A stretch of DNA of 64,000 bases from Segetibacter koreensis DSM 18137 (GTDB lineage: Bacteria > Bacteroidota > Bacteroidia > Chitinophagales > Chitinophagaceae): positions 1 through 64,000 of the forward strand of contig NZ_KB893329.1 of the NCBI RefSeq assembly GCF_000374045.1. The letters run 5' to 3'. Positions 41,972 through 51,436 of this stretch are shown here, piece by piece (position 1 is the stretch's first letter; each line of letters starts with the position of its first letter). The notes under the pieces were generated by a model, which saw nothing but the letters and a program-made list of their open reading frames with translations, did not search any database and was not told where the DNA came from. Position numbers and translations under genes: made by a program.

Positions 41972-42517
41972 TTATATTCCCTTAAAATTTTCGTTTAAAT
42001 ATGGATGATTGGTATCTCGCTCAGACATTTCTTTTATAGGCAACGGCCACTTTATATTAATTAAAGGATCATCATATCGTATCCCACCCTCAACATTTGG
42101 GGTGTAATATGTTGAATGAAAATAAATCAGTTCGCAATTTGGTGTAAGTGTTTGAAAGCCATGTGCAAAGCCCTCCGGAATGTACAACATATTTTTTTTT
42201 ACAGCAGATAATTCTGTACTATAAAACTGTAAAAAAGTAGATGAATTTTTTCTTATATCAATAATTACATCATACACACTTCCCGCAATACATCTAACCA
42301 TTTTTATTTCTGTGTAGGGAGGGTTCTGAAAGTGCATACCTCTTAAAGACCCTTTATCAGCCGTAAATGAATGATTCATCTGAACCCACTCCTTATCATG
42401 ACCGATTTTTTTAAACTCATCCTTACAGAAGAAACGGGCAAACCAACCACGGCTGTCTGAGTGGGGAGTCAGCGTGATTTCATAACTATTGTTTAATGGG
42501 GTAGGAGTGAAAATCAT
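41972..42517 (-). CDS. RfbC-like nucleotide-sugar 3,5-epimerase
   Basis: The 181-residue cupin enzyme resembles dTDP-4-dehydrorhamnose 3,5-epimerase. Seen are the SRGWFARFFCKDEFKKIG start, LRGMHFQNPPYTEIKMVRCI with the active-site His, and YIPEGFAHGFQTL. Here it is embedded with CDP-sugar genes rather than rmlA/B/D, so it probably epimerises a CDP-4-keto-6-deoxyglucose derivative. It overlaps the rfbG stop by 4 bases (ATGA). Confidence 0.9.
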   Translation of the reverse strand: MIFTPTPLNNSYEITLTPHSDSRGWFARFFCKDEFKKIGHDKEWVQMNHSFTADKGSLRGMHFQNPPYTEIKMVRCIAGSVYDVIIDIRKNSSTFLQFYSTELSAVKKNMLYIPEGFAHGFQTLTPNCELIYFHSTYYTPNVEGGIRYDDPLINIKWPLPIKEMSERDTNHPYLNENFKGI

Positions 42518-43599
42518 AATGAAAGGTATTCTCTTATTTGCCTAAAGGTATAGTCAGCTAATTCATCAACAGGTTGTTTATACCAGTTAATTGTCCATTC
42601 TATTGCCCGGCTTGAATGTAATTTCGGATGCCATTTTAATTCTTTCATTGCTTTGCTTATATCTAGTTTTAACAAAGTCGCTTCATGCACATCGTTGGGA
42701 TTAGACACATCTTTCCACGAGCCTTTTTGCCAAAACTCAATTGCTAATTTTACCAAATTTTCTACAGTCAGATGATCTACGGGCAACGGGCCAAAATTAT
42801 AGGCTTTTGAGAAATTAGCCGGATTATTATCCAGCATAGCAGCAAAAAGTAAATAACCCGTTAAAGGCTCCAACACGTGTTGCCAAGGGCGCACCGATTT
42901 CGGATTTCTTACTTCAATTGTCTTCGATGCGGTTAATGACCTTATTATGTCTGGTATCAATCTGTCCCTACTCCAGTCACCACCACCAATTACATTTCCC
43001 GCCCTCGCGCTACCGACAGCTTTTTGATGTTTTATAAAATTATCGGTATTAAAAAACGAATCCCTGAAAGAGCTTACTACCAACTCAGCACATGCCTTAC
43101 TGGCACTGTAGGGATCATATCCGCCCAGGATATCTTCTTCTTTATATAAAATGTGCTGCTCTTTGTTTTGATACACCTTATCGGTAGTAACAACAATTAC
43201 AGTACATTTTTTATTAAGATGAGTAACTGCTTCCAACAGGTTTGCTGTTCCGGCTACATTTACTTCAAATGTTTCTGCAGGCAGTTCATAAGAGCGTCTT
43301 ACAAGTGGCTGAGCTGCAAGGTGAAAAATGAAATCCGGTTCAAAAGACGTAATTTCTTTTGACAATTTTTCTTTATCCCGAATATCTGCTATTATACTTT
43401 TTACTGGTATTTTATTAATTAATATTTCAAACAAACCATTTTCATATTCGGGTTCAAGAGCATATCCTTTTACCTCTGCACCTAACTCACTTAAGACAGC
43501 CATCAGCCACGCACCTTTAAAGCCCGTGTGCCCGGTTATAAAAACCTTTTTACCCGCATAAAAAGATGACAAAAATTCCTTGTCTACTGAATTTTCCAT
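42514..43599 (-). CDS. rfbG: CDP-glucose 4,6-dehydratase
   Basis: The 361-residue extended SDR converts CDP-glucose to CDP-4-keto-6-deoxyglucose. The motifs are GKKVFITGHTGFKGAWLMAV (NAD-binding; GxxGxxG), VVTTDKVY, and the catalytic YxxxK in GGYDPYSASKACAELVV. GNVIGGGDWSRDRLIPDIIR is specific for the CDP-glucose dehydratase family. It is the first gene of a tight operon continuing with the RfbC-like, C-methyltransferase, SDR, CmcI-like and GT2 genes, with gaps or overlaps under 10 bases. Confidence 0.96.
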   Translation of the reverse strand: MENSVDKEFLSSFYAGKKVFITGHTGFKGAWLMAVLSELGAEVKGYALEPEYENGLFEILINKIPVKSIIADIRDKEKLSKEITSFEPDFIFHLAAQPLVRRSYELPAETFEVNVAGTANLLEAVTHLNKKCTVIVVTTDKVYQNKEQHILYKEEDILGGYDPYSASKACAELVVSSFRDSFFNTDNFIKHQKAVGSARAGNVIGGGDWSRDRLIPDIIRSLTASKTIEVRNPKSVRPWQHVLEPLTGYLLFAAMLDNNPANFSKAYNFGPLPVDHLTVENLVKLAIEFWQKGSWKDVSNPNDVHEATLLKLDISKAMKELKWHPKLHSSRAIEWTINWYKQPVDELADYTFRQIREYLSL

Positions 43600-43961
43600 T
43601 TGCCAAAATAATTTTCTCTAATGTAATTCCCGATCTAATCGCGCAAAAGACGTGGTATTTTTTGAAATTTTAAAACTTTTCCAGAGAATAATTAAAGTAG
43701 GGGCTGTTAAATTTTCTAAGGCTACTGTCCAATTTTCTAGGCAAGAGAATCAATAGAAAACAATAAAGTGACAAATAAGACATCTGATTTTTATCTCTGA
43801 GCATCCAGTTCTCACTTTGATTACCTAAGTATAAGCTAGTGACACTTGGTGGTGTATTAATAAAACTTTTAAAAGTTTTGACTGCCCTATTCTTATCTTT
43901 CGTGTTAAAAATGCTCTTTAGTTGCCTGAAGTAATAAACAACTTAAGAACGACTTAACTGA
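43600..43961. other. Divergent intergenic region with a perfect 18-base palindrome
   Basis: The stretch separates rfbG from the divergently transcribed GT4 gene and encodes no gene. A perfect palindrome, aaaacttttaaaagtttt, lies at 43862-43879, and the word aattttcta followed by agg/agc-type bases occurs twice near 43711 and 43732. These may be operator sites for the polysaccharide operon, but AT-rich palindromes can arise by chance. Confidence 0.35.
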
Positions 43962-45071
43962 ATGAAAAAAATTTTATGTCTTGTTCCGTACACTTTTTTG
44001 CCTGCTTTAACAGGAGGACAAAAATCTATCAATTCATTCTATCAAAATCTTGCCAAACATTTTGAGCTAGTTTGCGTCGGAACAAAAGACAATGATAATA
44101 GCAAAGCTATAGGATATAAAATGTATAATATTCTATCAGCATCAGTTTTGCGTTATATTAATTTCTTAGCAGTTTTTAAGATTCGGAGAATTATACATAA
44201 AGAAAGGCCAGATTATTTACAAATAGAGCACCCCTATCTAGGGTGGCTGGCAATAACATTAAAAAGAATTACTGGAATAAAACTAATCGTGCGATCACAT
44301 AATATAGAAGGCCTTCGCTTTAAAAACTTACATAGATGGTGGTGGAAAATATTGTTGTTTTATGAAGGGTGGGTTCATCGACAGGCTGATATCAACTACT
44401 TTATAACAGATGCAGATAGAACATATGCTTTAAAAGCTTTTGCTTTGTCGCCACTAAATACCTTTACCATAACTTACGGTATAAATCTAACTGATGTCCC
44501 ATCGGATGTACAGCGCCAAGCTTCAAAGGCTTTTCTAAGGGACAAATACAAATTTGATGGAGGTGACCTTATTATTTTGTTTAATGGCGCTTTTGACTAT
44601 ACGCCTAACCTAAATGCCTTAATTAATCTTGTTAACCGCATCTTTCCACAGCTTAAAATGTTACAAGCCGGAAATTTTAAACTGGTAGTATGTGGAAAGG
44701 ACATACCTGAAGATTTAATTAAAAATAATAAAAATCCTGATATTGTATTTGCAGGCTTCGTTTCTGATATTAATGCTTATTTAAGTGGTGCGTGTGTGTT
44801 TGTAAATCCTATAACCGAAGGAGGGGGGATTAAAACCAAGTTAGTGGAAGCGCTAGGCTTTAATTTAAACTGTGTTTCTTTTAAAACAGGAGCAATAGGA
44901 ATTCCGGTAGAAATTTGTGGGGGAAAATTAATAATTGTTGATGACAACGACTGCACTCTCTTTGCGAGAGCTATCATTGAGGCAGGAAATATAACTTCAG
45001 ATATTCCGGCGGCTTTTTACAACTATTTTTCAAATGAGAAGATTTTAGAAAAAATAATTCAGATCCTCTAG
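43962..45071 (+). CDS. Family 4 glycosyltransferase
   Basis: The 369-residue GT-B enzyme starts KILCLVPYTFLPALTGGQKS, with a glycine-rich loop that binds the donor phosphate. The C-terminal Rossmann domain has LIILFNGAFDYTPNLNALIN, KLVVCGKDIPEDL and FVNPITEGGGIKTKLVEALG, the GT4 nucleotide-sugar signature with the acidic E-G-G-G motif. It transfers an unknown sugar to the chain built by the adjoining cluster and is transcribed away from it. Confidence 0.9.
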   Translation: MKKILCLVPYTFLPALTGGQKSINSFYQNLAKHFELVCVGTKDNDNSKAIGYKMYNILSASVLRYINFLAVFKIRRIIHKERPDYLQIEHPYLGWLAITLKRITGIKLIVRSHNIEGLRFKNLHRWWWKILLFYEGWVHRQADINYFITDADRTYALKAFALSPLNTFTITYGINLTDVPSDVQRQASKAFLRDKYKFDGGDLIILFNGAFDYTPNLNALINLVNRIFPQLKMLQAGNFKLVVCGKDIPEDLIKNNKNPDIVFAGFVSDINAYLSGACVFVNPITEGGGIKTKLVEALGFNLNCVSFKTGAIGIPVEICGGKLIIVDDNDCTLFARAIIEAGNITSDIPAAFYNYFSNEKILEKIIQIL

Positions 45072-45220
45072 AATCGTCTGATAATTTCTGCAACTATTAG
45101 TATTGTCTTATTTTCAAAATGGCTTAGTAGGTTAGGATTACTTATATTGTCCCCGCAATTTATAAGGTTCCATATTCATTTACTGACATTTATGTTTATA
45201 CTGTCAATTAATATATAATC

Positions 45221-46576
45221 ATGAAAAAAATTTTCGCTATCGTTATTGCACTTTTTTTTATTTGCAATGTTTTAATCGCTCAGTCCTTACCTGTGCCAAG
45301 TGCCAGGCAGTTGGCATGGCAGCAGTTGGAGACAACAGCTTTTCTACATTTTACGGTTAACACATTTACCGATAAAGAATGGGGAGAAGGAACTGAAGAT
45401 CCAAAAATATTTAACCCCACAAATTTTGATGCACGACAAATTGTAAAAAGTCTGAAGGATGCAGGTTTTAAAATGGCCATCATTACAGCTAAACACCATG
45501 ATGGATTTTGCTTATGGCCTTCGAAGTATACGGAACATTCTGTAAAAAATAGTCCATGGAAAAACGGGAAGGGAGATGTGGTAAGAGAGATTTCTGATGC
45601 CTGCCGAGAATATGGAATTAAGTTTGGCGTATATCTTTCTCCATGGGACAGGAATCAACCCCTTTATGGAACGAATGCTTATAATACTTACTACAAGAAC
45701 CAGTTGCGCGAATTGCTAACCAATTACGGAGAAGTTTCTGAGGTCTGGTTTGACGGGGCAAAAGGAAAAAATGCAAAAGACATGCAGTATGATTTTCCGG
45801 GCTTTTGGAAGTTAGTTCGCCAGTTGCAGCCTAAAGCTGTATTGTTTTCTGATGCTGGTCCCGATGTACGTTGGGTGGGTAACGAATCAGGTAATGCCGG
45901 AGAAACTTGTTGGTCTACTATCAATAAAGATACTCTGGCTCCCGGTAAAGCTGATCCAAAATATCTAAATACCGGTGATCCTGAGGGAAAGTCATGGGTT
46001 CCTGCGGAAACTGATGTTTCTATTCGGCCGGGATGGTTTTATCATTCATCAGAAGATGATAAGGTAAAGACCGGCAAAGAATTAGTTAACTTGTACTACA
46101 ATTCTGTAGGAAGAAATAGCTTATTGCTTTTGAATATTCCACCTAACAGGCAAGGGCTTTTGTCTGAAAGTGATGTTGCTAGTCTGAAGGAATTCAGAAC
46201 AATTTTAAATGAAACGTTTAAAACCAATCTTGCCAAAGAAAAGGCCAAAGGTGGATTAACAGATAAAAAACTATCAACTTTTATAACAGTTAAAGAGAAC
46301 CAGCCGGTGGAGATAGATTTTAAAAATGCAGTGACATTTGACAGGGCGATGTTCCAGGAAAATATTGCTAGTGGCCAGAGAAACGAAGAAGCTTTGCTGG
46401 AATATTGGGACGGAAAAGAATGGCAGAAAATTAATGAATTTACGACTATAGGATATAAGCGTTTACTGCGTTTTTCCGCAGTTACTGCAACTAAAGTCAG
46501 GCTAACAGTGCTGAAAGCAAAACAGCCAATTCAATTATCAGAAGTTGGATTTTATAAGGCTTCAGATGGGGAATAG
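45221..46576 (+). CDS. Secreted alpha-L-fucosidase (GH29)
   Basis: The 451-residue protein has a signal peptide (IFAIVIALFFICNVLIAQ) and a GH29 barrel. Diagnostic parts are FLHFTVNTFTDKEWGEGTED, the AKHHDGFCLWPSKYTEHSVK motif and the nucleophile D178 in EVWFDGAKG. A small C-terminal beta domain (about 360-450) resembles the discoidin-like modules found in GH29 enzymes. It hydrolyses alpha-fucosides outside the cytoplasm. It is followed by a bidirectional terminator shared with the GH31 gene. Confidence 0.95.
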   Translation: MKKIFAIVIALFFICNVLIAQSLPVPSARQLAWQQLETTAFLHFTVNTFTDKEWGEGTEDPKIFNPTNFDARQIVKSLKDAGFKMAIITAKHHDGFCLWPSKYTEHSVKNSPWKNGKGDVVREISDACREYGIKFGVYLSPWDRNQPLYGTNAYNTYYKNQLRELLTNYGEVSEVWFDGAKGKNAKDMQYDFPGFWKLVRQLQPKAVLFSDAGPDVRWVGNESGNAGETCWSTINKDTLAPGKADPKYLNTGDPEGKSWVPAETDVSIRPGWFYHSSEDDKVKTGKELVNLYYNSVGRNSLLLLNIPPNRQGLLSESDVASLKEFRTILNETFKTNLAKEKAKGGLTDKKLSTFITVKENQPVEIDFKNAVTFDRAMFQENIASGQRNEEALLEYWDGKEWQKINEFTTIGYKRLLRFSAVTATKVRLTVLKAKQPIQLSEVGFYKASDGE

Positions 46577-46605
46577 AGTATAAAACTTACAGAGTAAGCT
46601 TTATA

Positions 46606-46646
46606 AAAAAGTTCCCATGGCTCTCTTTAGACTATGGGAACTTTTT
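46606..46646. terminator. Bidirectional intrinsic terminator
   Basis: A 13-base-pair perfect stem (aaaaagttcccat at 46606-46618 and atgggaacttttt at 46634-46646) with a 15-base loop. A-tract and T-tract flank the stem, so it works for the convergent GH29 (plus) and GH31 (minus) transcripts. Confidence 0.85.
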
Positions 46647-46653
46647 ATGGCCT

Positions 46654-48816
46654 TTATTTTTTATCACCCGCCATAAATTTCCAGCTGAAATTCTTGTATT
46701 GCTGAGTCATTTTATTCTTGTTAAAAATCTCTTCTTTTCCAATCCATTTTCCATCACTATCTTTTGTAGCTGAGAAAGAATATCTCATATAATTTCCTTT
46801 TTTATAATTAAAGGTTTCTCCATCATCGTCATACAAGGAAATGCTTCCTTTAGACTCACCATAATGCCTTAACTCAAGCGGTAATGTTTCTCCTGGCGTT
46901 GGCGCATGTAAAACAGGTGGTATCATAGGAACGATTCCGCCATCTTTTACATAAAGAGGTATATTGTCGAGGCCAGGTTCTATTTCTATAATTTCTCCCT
47001 TACCCGCATATTCTCCCGTATAGAAATTATACCATTTGCCCTGCGGCAATACTACCTTTCTTTTTTTATCTCCTGCAAACATTGGTGCTACTAATAAGTA
47101 ATCGCCCAGCATAAACTGGTCCTTTACATCTTCTCTGGTTGCTAAGGCATAAGGATTTGTTACAGAATTTATTTCTGCTGTGAATTGCTTAGGTGAAAAA
47201 GAAAAACCTTCTTCTAAATTCATTGCTCTTACCGGTGGCTTCCCTTCGAAATAATATTGGGCAAAGCAATTATATATGTATGGTAGCAATTGCATTCGCA
47301 AAGTAGCTACCTCCATTACTTGTTTCGATACTTCAGGATAGCTCCACGGTTTGGTTCCATCGCTCCATGCATTTAACATTGCCATTGGTGAAAAACATAC
47401 GGATTGCATTCGTCTCAGCCATTCTTCTGCCGTTGCAGAGGAGCGTACTTCCGGAGTCCATAGTACCCCTATAAAACCGCTGTTGCATAAAGCAGTTATA
47501 AAATCACGATGGTTGTAATAATCATTATAGATAACATAAGGAAAAGAGGAAGCGCCGGCATTAGATGCGCGAACCAAACCATAAGTTCTGGTATTTTTTT
47601 CTTTAAACCATTCTGATGTCATTTTCTGCATTTGCAAGCCAAATGTTTGCCTCATTTGCATAGCCGTAATTCCTGAAGGAAAGGTTGCTACATCAGGCCA
47701 AAGCCAATTGTCGTAGCCGTCTACTTCATCTATTTTATAGCCTGATATGCCGATATCGATATGTTCTTTTGAAAACAATGATTTATATATTTTTCTTGCT
47801 TTTTCAACATTGAAATCCGGTACAAGTCCATTCCATACGGTATGAGAGCCTGATACCGGTTTCAGTTCTTGATATAAGGAAGAAGAAGGTGACAGGTAAG
47901 GATTAAGCCATAGATTTAAACGCAACCCGCTGTCTTTCATTTCCCTTACAAAATCTGCAGGATTAGAGAAACGTGTGGTATCCCATTCAAAAGTACAAGG
48001 ATAGGATTTGGTTTGCCATCCCGGTTCAAGGCCAATAAAATCCAATGGAAAATGATGTTCTTTAAAATCAGCTACTTCTTTTCTTATATCATCTTCGGTT
48101 GACAATGTCGGCACTCTTTGCGTAAAACCGAGTCCCCATTTTGGTGGAAGCACACCTCCTCCATTATATAAATTATAACGTTGTACCACTTCCATTGTAT
48201 TATTGCCCGCAAAAACATATACTTCGGTTCCATTAGCAGGAACCAGTATTTCAACAGCATCTGAATAAGGCTGTGCCTCCCAATTCTTGTCTGTATTGCG
48301 ATTATAAACTTTTGGGGGATGCTTGCTGTTTACCCTTATACCCGTGCCCGCATATACTGTTATATACTCTGCACTATTTACCAGCACCCCATAGCCTTTG
48401 GTAGAAACGTAAAAAGGAACAGGTGCATGTGTTCTGCCATTATCAATTCCATTGTAATGGTCCACATGCAATGTCATTATGCGGCCACGTTGATTTATAG
48501 TTTTAAAATTAAGTCCTAAGCCAAATAGCTGTTCTTCTTTCTCCAGTGGAAACCGTAAGTATATCTTTCCGTTTTGTAGTTCAGCATGACACTCTTCTTT
48601 TAATAAGGGAAAATTTCTTTCACCTAAATTTCTAAGTGTCTCTATTCTGGGATGAATGTTGGCTGTTCTCAGTAAATCAAATTTTTGTGGTTGCCCAATT
48701 TTTACTTTCCATACACCTGCAGCAACGGAACGCCAGTTAAGTGGTATGTTTTGAGAATAACCCGCTGTAATTGTTACTAGTTGGATTATTGCAAATACTA
48801 TTAATAATTGTTTCAT
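46654..48816 (-). CDS. Secreted family 31 glycoside hydrolase (alpha-glucosidase/xylosidase type)
   Basis: With the ATG at 48816 the protein has 720 residues and a signal peptide (LLIVFAIIQLVTITAGYSQ); the 15-codon extension to 48861 would bury that signal and is rejected. The N-terminal beta-sandwich has RFPLEKEEQLFGLGLNFKTI. The barrel has PPKWGLGFTQRVPTLSTEDD and the probable nucleophile D363 in GYKIDEVDGYDNW. The C-terminal beta domains carry QFMLGDYLLVAPMFAG and ELRHYGESKGSISLYDDDGE, standard for GH31. Alpha-glucosidase or alpha-xylosidase specificity cannot be decided by eye. Confidence 0.92.
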   Translation of the reverse strand: MKQLLIVFAIIQLVTITAGYSQNIPLNWRSVAAGVWKVKIGQPQKFDLLRTANIHPRIETLRNLGERNFPLLKEECHAELQNGKIYLRFPLEKEEQLFGLGLNFKTINQRGRIMTLHVDHYNGIDNGRTHAPVPFYVSTKGYGVLVNSAEYITVYAGTGIRVNSKHPPKVYNRNTDKNWEAQPYSDAVEILVPANGTEVYVFAGNNTMEVVQRYNLYNGGGVLPPKWGLGFTQRVPTLSTEDDIRKEVADFKEHHFPLDFIGLEPGWQTKSYPCTFEWDTTRFSNPADFVREMKDSGLRLNLWLNPYLSPSSSLYQELKPVSGSHTVWNGLVPDFNVEKARKIYKSLFSKEHIDIGISGYKIDEVDGYDNWLWPDVATFPSGITAMQMRQTFGLQMQKMTSEWFKEKNTRTYGLVRASNAGASSFPYVIYNDYYNHRDFITALCNSGFIGVLWTPEVRSSATAEEWLRRMQSVCFSPMAMLNAWSDGTKPWSYPEVSKQVMEVATLRMQLLPYIYNCFAQYYFEGKPPVRAMNLEEGFSFSPKQFTAEINSVTNPYALATREDVKDQFMLGDYLLVAPMFAGDKKRKVVLPQGKWYNFYTGEYAGKGEIIEIEPGLDNIPLYVKDGGIVPMIPPVLHAPTPGETLPLELRHYGESKGSISLYDDDGETFNYKKGNYMRYSFSATKDSDGKWIGKEEIFNKNKMTQQYKNFSWKFMAGDKK

Positions 48817-49109
48817 ATCTTTTTTTGATTCATCCCGCTGTTTTGACTTATTCATCAACATAAGATAATGCAGATACTTTAAAGTGAGGAATTTACTTTA
48901 CGTGTAAAAATAGGCAGAGAAGTATGTAACAGTTTAAATAATAGCGTGCCTTATAGTTTAAAAAGTTGTTTTGGTAGTAAGTAAAACAATTTGGAGGTCT
49001 GTTTATTAAACAGATGCTTGTTTCGAAGTTGCAGATTTTAAAATAATACTTTGCCTGGAAGCTAAATATTAAGTTGTTATACTTAATTTACCACCTCAAA
49101 TAACCTTGA

Positions 49110-51260
49110 ATGAAAAGATTGTTTTTGCCATTAATTTTTCTTTTGTGCATAGTTCTATTGTCTTGGGTATTGGGTAATGACCCTCACTCATCGAAGGGAA
49201 ATTGGCCCGAGTATCTTGGAGGACCGGACCGCAACCACTATTCTGAATTAACACAAATAAATGCTTCAAACGTAAAACAGCTAAAAGTAGCATGGGAATA
49301 TCATACACTCGATTCAGGACAGATACAATGCAATCCTATTATCGTAAATGGTATTCTTTATGGAATGACTGCTACCACGCAACCTTTTGCCGTGGACGCC
49401 GCTACAGGACAGGAAAAATGGAAGAAGGAAAAAACCACCAAAGAAGAAGGTAGTTCTAGCAGGGGATTGGTTTATTGGGAGAATGGAGATGATAAGCGTA
49501 TTCTTTATACAAAGGGTCCGTGGCTTTATGCGTTGAACGCTTTAAATGGAGAAAAGATTATTTCGTTTGGTGATAGTGGGCGCACAAGTCTTAAGGCAGG
49601 TTTAGGTCCTACTTCAAAAGATAAAATGGTGATTTCTAATACTCCCGGTACCGTCTTTGGAGACTTAATAATTATGCCTTTAAGAGTATCAGAGGGAACT
49701 GACGCACCATTAGGTAATATCCAGGCATTTAATATCAAAACAGGGAAATTAGCCTGGGTTTTTCACACAATACCGCTGCCTGGCGAGTTTGGTTACACAA
49801 CATGGCCAAAAAGCGTTTATAAAAATACATTGGTAGGTGCGGCAAATAACTGGTCTGGTATGGCTGTTGATCGTAAGCGTGGTATTTTGTATGTTCCTAC
49901 CGGTTCTGCTGCTTTTGACTTTTATGGTGGCGACCGTAAAGGCGCCAATCTTTTTGCAAATTGCCTCATTGCATTAGATGCTAAAACCGGCAAACGGTTA
50001 TGGCATTATCAGTTGGTACATCATGATATTCTTGATCGTGATCCGCCCGCTCCGCCGAATCTGGTCACTATCAATCACAACGGAAAAAAGGTTGACGCAG
50101 TAGTACAGGTAACGAAGCAAGGAATGGTGTTTGTTTTTGACAGGGTTACTGGTGTACCAGTATATCCTATCCAGGAAAAACCAGTGCCTGCTTCTGATGT
50201 GCCGGGTGAAAAAAGCTGGCCGACACAGCCTTTCGCTACAAAACCAGCCCCTTATGCCCGTCAAAATCTTACCGAAGCAGATATTAATCCTTATTCAGAA
50301 AGCCATGATTCATTGGTTGCTCTTTTTCGCAAAAGCCGCTATGGCGGACCTTTTACTCCGCTGAGCAAAAAAGGAACTATTATTTTTCCCGGGCTTGATG
50401 GGGGAGCAGAGTGGGGTGGGTCCGCTGCCGACCCTGATGGAACCTTATATGTAAATAGTAATGAAATGGCGTGGCTGATAGCAATAGGAGAAACAGCCAC
50501 AGAAGCTCAGTTGGCAGGTATGTCTTCAGGAAACCGGTTGTACACCACTAATTGTATCGGCTGCCACGGGCCTGAAAGAAAAGGAAATCCCGCAAGTGGC
50601 TATCCATCACTTATAGGTGTTGCGACCCGGCATACCAGGGATTACATCAAGAACATTATTACTAATGGAAAAGGAATGATGCCAGGTTTTGGTAGACTGG
50701 ATGATAAGCAAAAGCAGGCGCTGGTAGCGTTTTTGGCCGGTGAAGAAAAGGAAGAGATGGGCCTCACAAAAATGCAGTCTCCCAAGTCTAAAGCAAAAAC
50801 TCCATCAAAAGGAAATACGAAATCTACTCCTGCATATTCTTACCGGATTTCAGGTTACAGTAAATTTTTAGATAAAAACGGTTTGCCTGCAGTAAGCCCG
50901 CCATGGGGAACGTTAAACGCCATTGATTTAAATACAGGCGAATACAAATGGAAAATACCGTATGGGGAATATCCAGAACTGGCAGCAAAAGGTATCCCTC
51001 AAACAGGTTCTGAAAGTTACGGAGGACCGGTTGTAACGTCAAGCGGGCTGTTATTTATAGCCGGTACTAAAGACAAAAAATTCAGAGTTTACGATAAAAA
51101 TAATGGCAAGTTACTTTGGGAGACGGTTTTGCCTGCTGCAGCATTTGCAACTCCCAGTACCTATGAAGTGAATGGTAAACAGTATATTGTTATGGCATGC
51201 GGTGGAACCAAGCTTGGGGCAGAGGCAGGAGACAGTTACGTGGCGTTTGCATTACCTTAG
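49110..51260 (+). CDS. Secreted PQQ-dependent dehydrogenase with an inserted cytochrome c domain
   Basis: The 716-residue protein has an export signal (KRLFLPLIFLLCIVLLSWVLG) and a PQQ beta-propeller (WPEYLGGPDRNHYSELTQIN, VDAATGQEKWKKEKTT, LIALDAKTGKRLWHYQLVHH). Between propeller blades lies a c-type haem domain: CIGCH at 482-486 and the axial Met near 523-524 (GKGMMPGFGRLDD). A charged linker (KMQSPKSKAKTPSKGNTKS) leads back into further blades that end VTSSGLLFIAGTKDKKFRVY. It oxidises a sugar or alcohol in the periplasm and passes electrons to the respiratory chain. The substrate is unknown. No PQQ biosynthesis genes are in the window. Confidence 0.92.
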   Translation: MKRLFLPLIFLLCIVLLSWVLGNDPHSSKGNWPEYLGGPDRNHYSELTQINASNVKQLKVAWEYHTLDSGQIQCNPIIVNGILYGMTATTQPFAVDAATGQEKWKKEKTTKEEGSSSRGLVYWENGDDKRILYTKGPWLYALNALNGEKIISFGDSGRTSLKAGLGPTSKDKMVISNTPGTVFGDLIIMPLRVSEGTDAPLGNIQAFNIKTGKLAWVFHTIPLPGEFGYTTWPKSVYKNTLVGAANNWSGMAVDRKRGILYVPTGSAAFDFYGGDRKGANLFANCLIALDAKTGKRLWHYQLVHHDILDRDPPAPPNLVTINHNGKKVDAVVQVTKQGMVFVFDRVTGVPVYPIQEKPVPASDVPGEKSWPTQPFATKPAPYARQNLTEADINPYSESHDSLVALFRKSRYGGPFTPLSKKGTIIFPGLDGGAEWGGSAADPDGTLYVNSNEMAWLIAIGETATEAQLAGMSSGNRLYTTNCIGCHGPERKGNPASGYPSLIGVATRHTRDYIKNIITNGKGMMPGFGRLDDKQKQALVAFLAGEEKEEMGLTKMQSPKSKAKTPSKGNTKSTPAYSYRISGYSKFLDKNGLPAVSPPWGTLNAIDLNTGEYKWKIPYGEYPELAAKGIPQTGSESYGGPVVTSSGLLFIAGTKDKKFRVYDKNNGKLLWETVLPAAAFATPSTYEVNGKQYIVMACGGTKLGAEAGDSYVAFALP

Positions 51261-51436
51261 GGCGAAGAATTAAAATGGAGAATTGAAAATGTGAATTGAA
51301 AAGAAGTTTTATCGTTATTATTTCTTTGTTTTCAATCTTCAGTTCTTCTAATTGGCTTTTGTTGTGTCACTCACTTGTACATTCTGTTCTTTATTCTGCC
51401 AAAAAAATGGTTAGTAGTAAATAAGTTAGTAAAGAG

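Noticed and set aside
43862-43879. Perfect AT palindrome as a confirmed operator
   Set aside because: Composed only of A/T runs around CTTTTAAAAG; such palindromes arise by chance in AT-rich DNA and no second copy was seen.
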